Positions 58,110 through 64,000 of a stretch of DNA of 64,000 nucleotides are shown one piece after another. The notes beneath the pieces are model-generated. The model had not been told where the DNA came from, ran no database searches, and saw nothing but the letters and a program-made list of their open reading frames with translations. The first letter of the stretch is position 1; the number at the start of each line of letters is the position of its first letter. A program made the translations under genes and the position numbers. This DNA comes from Conexibacter woesei DSM 14684 (lineage in GTDB: Bacteria > Actinomycetota > Thermoleophilia > Solirubrobacterales > Solirubrobacteraceae): assembly GCF_000025265.1 (NCBI RefSeq), contig NC_013739.1:3892001-3956000 (forward strand). Reading direction: 5' to 3'.

Positions 58110-58763
58110 TCAGGGACGCGGTGCGCCGAGATAACGCAGCACCGCGAGCACGCGGCGGTGGTCCTGCGCGGCCGGCGGCAGGTCGAGCTTCCCGAAGATG
58201 CTCGTGACGTGCTTCTCGACGGCCCGCTCGGTGACGACCAGCTCGGCCGCGATCGCGGAGTTCGAGCGGCCCTCGGAGATCAGCCCGAGCACCTCCCGCT
58301 CGCGCGGCGTCAGCGCCTCCAGCGGGTCGTCGCGGCGGCGCCGCCCGAGCAGCTGCGCGACGACCTCGGGGTCGAGCGCCGAGCCGCCGTCGCCGACGCG
58401 CGAGACGGCGTCGACGAAGCGGTCGACGTCGGCGACGCGATCCTTCAGCAGATAGCCGACGCCGGCCGCGCCGCCGCCGATCAGCTCGTGCGCGTAGCGC
58501 TCCTCGACGTACTGCGAGAGCACGAGCACGCTCGTCTCCGGCATCTGCTGGCGCAGCTGGAGCGCCGCTCTGAGGCCGTCGTCGGTGTTCGTCGGCGGCA
58601 TCCGCACGTCGACGATCGCGATGTCGGGTCTGTGCGCGGTGACCTTGCGCACGAGGTCCTCGGCGTCACCGGCCTGGCCGACGACGTCGTGCCCTGCCTC
58701 TTCCAGGAGGCGGGCGATGCCCTCGCGCAGGAGGACGGAGTCTTCGGCAATCACGACACGCAT
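58110..58763 (-). CDS. NarL/LuxR-family response regulator
   Basis: 217 residues. Receiver with D7-D8 pocket region (VVIAEDSVLL), phospho-acceptor Asp52 in IAIVDVRMPP, and Lys in YLLKDRV; C-terminal LuxR helix-turn-helix (LTPREREVLGLISEGRSNSAIAAELVVTERAVEKHVTSIF). Its start overlaps the end of the sensor kinase by 13 bases, so they are a cognate pair. Confidence 0.93.
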   Translation of the reverse strand: MRVVIAEDSVLLREGIARLLEEAGHDVVGQAGDAEDLVRKVTAHRPDIAIVDVRMPPTNTDDGLRAALQLRQQMPETSVLVLSQYVEERYAHELIGGGAAGVGYLLKDRVADVDRFVDAVSRVGDGGSALDPEVVAQLLGRRRRDDPLEALTPREREVLGLISEGRSNSAIAAELVVTERAVEKHVTSIFGKLDLPPAAQDHRRVLAVLRYLGAPRP

Positions 58764-60511
58764 GGGATCTCAGCTCGAATGGTCGTTCCTCGACCGGACG
58801 GGCTGAAGACTGCCAGACGGCCGTCGATCGCGGAGAGCCGGTCCTCCAGCCCGCGCAGGCCGGTGCCGGCGCTGGGGTCCGCGCCGCCGACGCCGTCGTC
58901 GCGCACCTCGACGACCGCGTGCGCGTTGACGCGCTGCACGATCACCTCGGCGTGCGTCGCCTCCGCGTACTTGGCGATGTTCGCCAGCGCCTCCGCGACG
59001 ACAAAGTAGGCGGCGCCCTCGACCGGCGCCGGCAGCCGCTCCTGCGGCACGTCGGCCAGCTCGACCGGCAGTGGCGCCCGGCTCGCGAGCGCCTCCAGCG
59101 CCGGGCCGAGCCCGCGGTCGGTGAGGATCGCCGGGTGGATGCCGCGGGCCAGCTCGCGCAGCTCCTCCAGCGCCAGACGCGCCTCGTCGCGCGCCTCGCG
59201 GATCAGGCCGCGCGCCTGCTCCGGGTCCTTCTCGACCTGGTTCTCCGCGATCCCGAGCGTGAGCGCGAGCGCGACGAGCCGCTGCTGCGCGCCGTCGTGC
59301 AGGTCGCGCTCGATCCGCCTTCGCTCGCGCGTGACGACCTCCAGCAGCCGTCTGCGCGACGCACGCACCTCGGCGATCTGGACGCGCAGCTCGGCGTCGA
59401 GCCGCTCGTTCTCGAGCGCGAGCGCGGCGGCGGCGCCGGCCGCCTCGACCAGCTCCGGCTCCTGGTCCAGCGACGCGTCGTGGACGATCGCCGCGACGCG
59501 GCGGCCGTCGCGCTCGACCTCGGTGAAGGCGCGGCCGCTGCCGGCCTGCGGCAGCGTCACCGGCTCGCCGCTGGCGTCGACGTAGCGCTCGGCGTCGGGC
59601 ATCCAGTAGGCGATCGACAGCGAGCGGTCGCGCAGCGCCGTCGCGAGCGCGTCGCGCAGGCGACCGGGGCTGGGCCCGTCGCCGAGCCGCGAGATCAGCC
59701 GGCCGACGGAGTGGCCGCGCGTGAGGTTGCTGCGCATGATCCCGAACAGGAACGCGAACGGGACCGAGGCGAAGATGACGATCCCGGCGACGTCGAAGAC
59801 GTTGATGACCTGGCCGGGCAGCCGCACGAGCTGGCCGACGAGCGTCAGCGCGAGCAGCGCGCACGTCGCCGCGCCGGACCACAGCACCGGCGCGAGCAGG
59901 CGCCGCTCGGGCACCGTCGCGCGCTGCCAGCGCGTGACGAGCAGCACCACGACGAGCGACGTGATCGCGATCGCGATGCTCTGCATGACCGTGTCCAGCA
60001 CGTCCGCCAGGCCGGCGTCGGAGTCGACCAGCAGCAGGTTTCTCGGCACCTCGTCCGGCAGCGGCGTGACGAGCAGGACCGCGATCGGGGCGAGCGTCGT
60101 CATCGCGTAGGCGAACCCGACGAGCCACCTCTCCAAGCGCGAGTGCAGGCGGCCGCTCGGGTAGCCGAGCAGCATGTGGACCATGAAGCCGGCGTAGAGC
60201 GAGCTGAGCGTGAGGCCGAGCGTGAAGATCGCGTCCGAGCCGGAGGTCCCGAGCGAGATCGCGAACCACGACAGGCCGACGAGGCACATCTGCAGGCCGA
60301 AGCGGGAGTCGGGCCGGCGCGCCCACGCGTAGATGCCGGTCGCGGTGAACGAGATGCCGATCCACAGGATCAGCCCGAGCACGAGCCACTTCTTCTCGGT
60401 GAACGAGCTCGTCAGGACGAACGTGACCGTCGCGGCGGCGCCGAGCACACCGAGCAGCGCGACGGTGGTGATCGCCGCGCGCTGACCAGGGGTCAGGCGG
60501 GCGTTGCTCAT
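58751..60511 (-). CDS. Sensor histidine kinase, NarX/HisKA_3 type
   Basis: 586 residues. About eight N-terminal transmembrane helices (14-265) make up a membrane sensor, followed by a GAF-like region (about 275-375), the DHp box RRRIERDLHDGAQQRLVALALTLG with the His, and a HATPase_c domain with AEALANIAKYAEATHA (N box), VRDDGVGGADPSAGTGLRGLEDRL. Phosphorylates the LuxR-type regulator that follows. The stimulus is unknown; a membrane or envelope signal is likely given the membrane sensor. Confidence 0.92.
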   Translation of the reverse strand: MSNARLTPGQRAAITTVALLGVLGAAATVTFVLTSSFTEKKWLVLGLILWIGISFTATGIYAWARRPDSRFGLQMCLVGLSWFAISLGTSGSDAIFTLGLTLSSLYAGFMVHMLLGYPSGRLHSRLERWLVGFAYAMTTLAPIAVLLVTPLPDEVPRNLLLVDSDAGLADVLDTVMQSIAIAITSLVVVLLVTRWQRATVPERRLLAPVLWSGAATCALLALTLVGQLVRLPGQVINVFDVAGIVIFASVPFAFLFGIMRSNLTRGHSVGRLISRLGDGPSPGRLRDALATALRDRSLSIAYWMPDAERYVDASGEPVTLPQAGSGRAFTEVERDGRRVAAIVHDASLDQEPELVEAAGAAAALALENERLDAELRVQIAEVRASRRRLLEVVTRERRRIERDLHDGAQQRLVALALTLGIAENQVEKDPEQARGLIREARDEARLALEELRELARGIHPAILTDRGLGPALEALASRAPLPVELADVPQERLPAPVEGAAYFVVAEALANIAKYAEATHAEVIVQRVNAHAVVEVRDDGVGGADPSAGTGLRGLEDRLSAIDGRLAVFSPSGRGTTIRAEIPCVS

Positions 60512-60861
60512 GGCAGCAGCGCGGCGACCGCTTCGCCGGAGAGGTCGGCCTTCGAGACGAACCCGCAGGCGCCGGACGCCTCGACCAGCGGCCCGAAGTC
60601 GCTCGAATCGCGGCTGGAGACGATCACGACGTCGGGCGGGTCCGGCAGCGCCTTGATCGAGCCGGCGACGTCGAACCCGTCGGCGTCCGGCAGGCCGACG
60701 TCGAGCAGCACGACGTCCGGTCGCAGGTCACGCGCGGCGGCGACGCCGCCGGCGCCGTCCTCCGCCTCGCCGACGACCGTGAAGCCGCCCGCCTCGAGCA
60801 CGCGGCGCGCGCTGGAGCGGAAGCTCGGGTGGTCGTCCACGATCAGGATCGTCAGGGCCAT
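60508..60861 (-). CDS. Receiver-only response regulator
   Basis: 117 residues, ATG 60861. CheY-like: TILIVDDHPSFRSSARRVLEAGG, Asp54 in VVLLDVGLPDADG, Ser/Lys in IVSSRDSSD and SKADLS. No output domain. ATGA overlap with the histidine kinase, so it is co-translated with it; it may act as a phosphate sink or a scaffold for the pair. CACAAT lies seven bases before the start. Confidence 0.9.
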   Translation of the reverse strand: MALTILIVDDHPSFRSSARRVLEAGGFTVVGEAEDGAGGVAAARDLRPDVVLLDVGLPDADGFDVAGSIKALPDPPDVVIVSSRDSSDFGPLVEASGACGFVSKADLSGEAVAALLP

Positions 60862-60926
60862 TCGCTTGATTGTGGCTGACCGGTCATCGAGCCGGCGTAC
60901 GGCTAGCCCCACACGAAGCGGAGGAG

Positions 60927-61613
60927 TCAGCGGGCGTCCGCCGCCGCGACCAGCTCGGCGTAGGCGGCAGCGGGGTCTGACGCCCCGAAGATCGCCGAGC
61001 CGGCGACCAGCACGCTCGCGCCGTGTCTGGCGCACGGGCCTGCTGTCGCGGCGTCGACGCCACCGTCGACCTCGATCGCCGTGCCCTGCGGCAGGAGGCC
61101 GCGCAGGCGCGCGATCTTGTCGAGCGAGGCGGGGATGAACGGCTGTCCGCCCCAGCCCGGGTTGACCGACATGCAGAGCGCCATGTCGAGCAGCTCGGCG
61201 ACCTCGGCGAGGGCGCCGACGGGCGTGCCGGGATTGATCGCGGCGGCCGCGGCGCAGCCGCCGTCCTTGATCGCGGAGAGCGCGTAGTTGAGGTGCGGCG
61301 TCGCCTCCGCGTGGACCGTGATCGAGTCCGCGCCGGCCTTCGCGAACTCGGCGACCTGCCGCTCGGGGCGCTCGATCATCAGGTGGACGTCGAGCACCGC
61401 GCCGGCGGCGTGGACCTGCTCGGCGAGCGCGCCGACGACGATCGGCCCCATCGTGATCGGCGGCACGAAGTGACCGTCCATGACGTCGACGTGGATCACG
61501 CGCGCCCCGGCGGCGACCACCTCGTCGACCTGCGCGCCGAGGCGGGCGAAGTCGGCCGAGAGGATCGAGGGCGCGATGCGCGTGGCGCGCAGCAGCTCAG
61601 CGATGGCGGACAT
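60927..61613 (-). CDS. rpe: Ribulose-phosphate 3-epimerase
   Basis: 228 residues. TIM barrel motifs: IAPSILSADFARLG, VIHVDVMDGHFVPPITMGP (metal His/Asp), LDVHLMIERPE, MSVNPGWGGQPFIPASLDKIARLR, IEVDGGVDAATA. Interconverts ribulose-5-phosphate and xylulose-5-phosphate in the pentose phosphate pathway. It follows the zinc-ribbon and rsmB genes on the same strand. Confidence 0.95.
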   Translation of the reverse strand: MSAIAELLRATRIAPSILSADFARLGAQVDEVVAAGARVIHVDVMDGHFVPPITMGPIVVGALAEQVHAAGAVLDVHLMIERPERQVAEFAKAGADSITVHAEATPHLNYALSAIKDGGCAAAAAINPGTPVGALAEVAELLDMALCMSVNPGWGGQPFIPASLDKIARLRGLLPQGTAIEVDGGVDAATAGPCARHGASVLVAGSAIFGASDPAAAYAELVAAADAR

Positions 61614-61627
61614 GCGGCGGGAGTGTG

Positions 61628-61855
61628 TCAGACGGGCGTCAGCATGCTGCCCTTGCAGTGGTTGCAGATGACGATCGCCGTGCTGGACATCCGCACGATC
61701 GTCGAATGCTCACCGCAGTTGGGGCAGACGGAGACAAGCTCGTAGCGCTTGAGGCAGTAGACGCAGCGGTAGCGGCCCGGCATCGTCGTCGGGCGCAGCC
61801 ACGGCTCGCCGCAGCCCGGGCACTCCGGGCCGAGTCTGACGGGCTGCTCGCTCAT
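61628..61855 (-). CDS. Small zinc-ribbon protein
   Basis: 75 residues from ATG 61855 (an alternative at 61861). Four pairs of Cys (CPGCGEPW, CVYCLKRY, CPNCGEHS, CNHCKG) form two zinc ribbons. The protein is almost only zinc-binding modules, as in small RNA- or DNA-binding partners. It lies between rsmB and rpe, 14 bp from rpe. Confidence 0.75.
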   Translation of the reverse strand: MSEQPVRLGPECPGCGEPWLRPTTMPGRYRCVYCLKRYELVSVCPNCGEHSTIVRMSSTAIVICNHCKGSMLTPV

Positions 61856-61907
61856 GTCCAAACCGCTGTCGGCATCCCACCGTGATAGCGCATCGGCCGG
61901 ATGGGCG

Positions 61908-63242
61908 TCACGGTGCTGACCGGCGCAGCAGCGCCAGGAAGAAGCCGTCGGTGTCGTCGCGCGAGGGTGTCAGCTGGCGCGTCGAGACACGTTCGAAGCC
62001 GTCGTGGGCGGCGAGGAACGCGTCGACCACCTGCTCGTTCTCGCGCGGCGAGATCGTGCACGTGGCGTACAGCAGCGCGCCACCCGGCCGCAGCGCGGCG
62101 GCGCCCGCCGCGAGGATCCTGCCCTGCAGCCGCGACAGCTCGCCGATCGCCTCCGCGCTCGCGCGCCAGCGCAGGTCCGGCCGCCCCTGGAGCGTGCCGA
62201 GGCCGCTGCACGGCGGGTCGACGAGGACCGCGTCGAAGTGGTCGCCGGGGTCGCGCGGCTGCGCGGCGTCGCCGGTCTCGACGCGCACGATCCCGCCGGC
62301 TCTGAGCCGTTCGCACGTCTCGCGCAGCGCCTCGGCGCGGCCCTCGTGGCGCTCGACCGCAACGACCTCGCCGGCGGCGCCGGCGGCGCCGACGAGCGCC
62401 GCGAGGTGCGTCGCCTTGCCGCCGGGCGCGGCGCAGAGGTCGAGCACGCGGGCGCCGGGCGCGGGCGCCAGCAGGCGCGCGGCCGCCATCGCCGCGCGCG
62501 ACTGCGCGACGAGCGCGCCGCTCGCGAACAGCGGGTCGGAGCGGACGTCGAAGGCGCTGTCGACGACGAGCCCCTCGTCCAACGGGATGCCCTCGAGCGC
62601 TGCCGGGCGCACCGCGACGCCCCGCTCCCCCAACTCCGCCGCGACCGCCGCCGGATCGGCCGCGAGCGTGTTGACGCGCAGCGCCGTCTCCGCCGGCTCG
62701 TTCACGCGCGCGAGCAGCGCGCGCGCCTCCTCCGCGCCGAGCGCGTCCCACCACAGCGCCGCGATCCAGTCCGGCACCGAGTGCAGCAGTGCCGCGCCGT
62801 GCGGCGAGCGGTCGTCGAGCTGCGCGAGGATCCGCGGCCCCTCGCGCGCACCGCGCCGCAGGACCGCGTTGACGAGCTTGTAGCCCGGTCCGCCGGCCGC
62901 CTTCGCCAGCTCGACGCTCTGGTCGACGGCCGCGTGCGGCGCGACGCCGCCGAGGAACAGCAGCTGCAGCAAGCCGAGCCGCAGCGCGTCGCGGACCGGC
63001 GGATCGAGCTGGCCGACCGGGCGGCGCGCCAGTCGCTCGATCACGTGGTCGAGCGTGCGCCGGCGCTGCACCGCACCGAACGCGAGCGCCATCGCGAACG
63101 CGTGATCGCGCGCGTCCAGACCGGCGCGGCGCGCCTCGCCGGCGAGCGCGCGGTCGGCGTAGGCGCCGTCGGACTCGACCCGCCGCAGCACGGCGGCGGC
63201 GACCTGGCGGGCGGGCGAGACAGCGGCGACGACGGGCGGCAC
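61908..63242 (-). CDS. rsmB: 16S rRNA (cytosine-967-C5)-methyltransferase
   Basis: 444 residues from GTG 63242. N-terminal NusB-like RNA-binding domain (about 5-135, ARQVAAAVLRRVESDGAYADRAL), SAM site LDLCAAPGGKATHLAALV, catalytic Cys motif VLVDPPCSGLGTLQGRPDLRWRA, and second Cys YATCTISPRENE. Methylates C967. The reading frame is open far upstream, but the divergent cydA gene occupies that DNA. Confidence 0.93.
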   Translation of the reverse strand: MPPVVAAVSPARQVAAAVLRRVESDGAYADRALAGEARRAGLDARDHAFAMALAFGAVQRRRTLDHVIERLARRPVGQLDPPVRDALRLGLLQLLFLGGVAPHAAVDQSVELAKAAGGPGYKLVNAVLRRGAREGPRILAQLDDRSPHGAALLHSVPDWIAALWWDALGAEEARALLARVNEPAETALRVNTLAADPAAVAAELGERGVAVRPAALEGIPLDEGLVVDSAFDVRSDPLFASGALVAQSRAAMAAARLLAPAPGARVLDLCAAPGGKATHLAALVGAAGAAGEVVAVERHEGRAEALRETCERLRAGGIVRVETGDAAQPRDPGDHFDAVLVDPPCSGLGTLQGRPDLRWRASAEAIGELSRLQGRILAAGAAALRPGGALLYATCTISPRENEQVVDAFLAAHDGFERVSTRQLTPSRDDTDGFFLALLRRSAP

Positions 63243-63302
63243 GCCCCCATCGTCCCAGGTACGCGCGCCCGCGGCCCGCTGGAGTCGTCCGACGGCAGGG
63301 CA

Positions 63303-63308
63303 TAGGCT
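63303..63308 (+). promoter_or_regulatory. Candidate -10 box (TAGGCT) of cydA
   Basis: TAGGCT ends nine bases before the ATG at 63318. Same geometry as the hydrolase gene at 11916; a near-leaderless transcript is predicted. Confidence 0.4.
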
Positions 63309-63317
63309 GCCCGGTCG

Positions 63318-64000
63318 ATGCTCCTCCTCGACGCGATCGTCGCCGCGACCCAGCTGACGCCTGTCGAGCAGGATCACCTCGACCAGGCGCGGCAGATGCA
63401 GGCGATGTCGTTCGCCGTCCACATCCCGCTGACGTGCTTCGGCGTCGCGTTCCCGGCGGTCGTGCTGTTCGTCGAGTGGCTGTACCTGCGCACCGGCGAC
63501 CCGCTGTACCGCAGACTCGCCCGCCGCTGGTCGCGGATCATGGTCGCGCTGTTCGCCGTCGGCGTCGTCACCGGGACGATCCTCAGCTTCGAGCTGGGGA
63601 TGCTGTGGCCCGAGTTCATGGGGACGTTCGGCGACGTCTTCGGGCTCGGCTTCGCGATCGAGGGGTTCGCCTTCTTCCTGGAGGCGATCTTCATCGCGAT
63701 CTACGTCTACGGCTGGGACCGCCTGCCGCCGAAGTGGCACTTCGCGAGCGGCTTCCCGATCGTCTTCACCGGCGTGCTCGGCGCGACGATGGTGATCGCC
63801 GTCAACGGCTGGATGAACAACCCGGGCGGCTTCAGACTGGTCAACGGCGAGGCGGTCGACGTGAAGCCGTGGGAGGCGCTGTTCGGCAACTCGTTCTTCT
63901 GGCACGAGGTCGTCCACATGTACGTCGCCGCGTACATCGTCGTCGGCTTCCTGCTCGCGGCCGTCTACGCCTGGGGCAAGCTGCGGCACGGCAGATGGGG
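63318..64000 (+). CDS. cydA: Cytochrome bd-type ubiquinol oxidase subunit I (3' partial)
   Basis: Runs off the window after 227 codons; the start is ATG 63318. The N-terminus has the heme-ligand region SFAVHIPLTCFGVAFPAVVLFVEWLYLRTGD, the paired acids around EFMGTFGDVFGLGFAIEGFAFFLEAIFIAIYVYGWDRL, and NPGGFRL with FWHEVVHMYVAAYIV. Partner subunit II should follow outside. Reduces oxygen to water with quinol as donor, high-affinity and non-proton-pumping. Confidence 0.92.
   Translation, partial: MLLLDAIVAATQLTPVEQDHLDQARQMQAMSFAVHIPLTCFGVAFPAVVLFVEWLYLRTGDPLYRRLARRWSRIMVALFAVGVVTGTILSFELGMLWPEFMGTFGDVFGLGFAIEGFAFFLEAIFIAIYVYGWDRLPPKWHFASGFPIVFTGVLGATMVIAVNGWMNNPGGFRLVNGEAVDVKPWEALFGNSFFWHEVVHMYVAAYIVVGFLLAAVYAWGKLRHGRW

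Noticed and set aside
58919-61138. Long plus-strand frame opposite the histidine kinase and receiver gene
   Set aside because: Composition rich in Arg, Asp and Ala with no domain; antisense to well-supported signalling genes.
1-64000. CRISPR array, IS element or prophage
   Set aside because: No regularly spaced repeats, transposase, integrase (other than Xer) or phage structural genes seen.

Overview
The window is about 70% GC and reads as the chromosome of a high-GC actinobacterium, most likely class Thermoleophilia (Conexibacter/Solirubrobacter/Patulibacter-like). That placement is inference from composition, from the very conserved translation/SRP/SMC gene order, and from protein style (a FliA/WhiG-type sigma, EF-G2, Cys4-type L28 and L32). 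I see no rRNA, tRNA, CRISPR, insertion sequence or prophage, and no gene-free stretch longer than about 210 bp.

Layout. 1-5.3 kb: the end of a beta-propeller dehydrogenase-like gene; an ECF sigma factor with a winged-helix partner; a divergent methyltransferase followed by a tiny ORF encoding three SIIKP repeats and two competing RNA hairpins; a Crp/Fnr-like regulator; small conserved genes with an RNase H. 5.3-12.9 kb: an unknown CxxC protein, EF-G2, a FliA/WhiG sigma, XerC/D, an L,D-transpeptidase, and a divergent nucleotidase/hydrolase pair. 12.9-19.3 kb: ilvD, two small genes, thiD, dprA, yifB. 19.4-34.3 kb: the conserved housekeeping block yraN, rnhB, lepB, rplS, trmD, rimM, KH protein, rpsP, ffh, SPFH/NfeD, ftsY, smc, rnc, acpP, plsX, rpmF, yceD. 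34.3-45.3 kb: acyl-CoA synthetase, two unknowns, rmuC, a coiled-coil protein, coaD, rsmD, recG, a DAK2/FakA-type kinase and rpmB. 45.5-49 kb: a complete riboflavin operon ribD-ribE-ribBA-ribH. 49-54 kb: a glycan/envelope cluster (GT39, GT2, methyltransferase, flippase). 53.9-54.6 kb: a Phd/VapC-type toxin-antitoxin pair. 54.7-60.9 kb: an ABC exporter and a three-gene signalling operon. 60.9-64 kb: rpe, a zinc-ribbon protein, rsmB, and the start of cydA, which runs off the window.

Most genes are on the minus strand in tightly overlapped operons (ATGA, GTGA and TGATG junctions). Fatty-acid and phospholipid supply (acpP, plsX, FakA-like kinase, acyl-CoA synthetase) is interleaved with ribosome maturation (rimM, trmD, rsmD, rsmB, rnc, L19, L28, L32, S16), protein targeting (ffh, ftsY, lepB) and chromosome maintenance (smc, recG, rmuC, dprA, xerC).

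Most worth a second look: the SIIKP-repeat micro-ORF with an attenuator-like leader; an RNase III that apparently starts at CTG and lacks two of the four usual metal-binding acids; a sigma factor also lacking a conventional start; a recurrent TAnnnT box 6-11 nt before start codons, suggesting widespread leaderless transcription, including two interlocked divergent promoters; a 161-bp imperfect palindrome between ribH and rpmB; and twin hairpins with identical loops after the coiled-coil gene.
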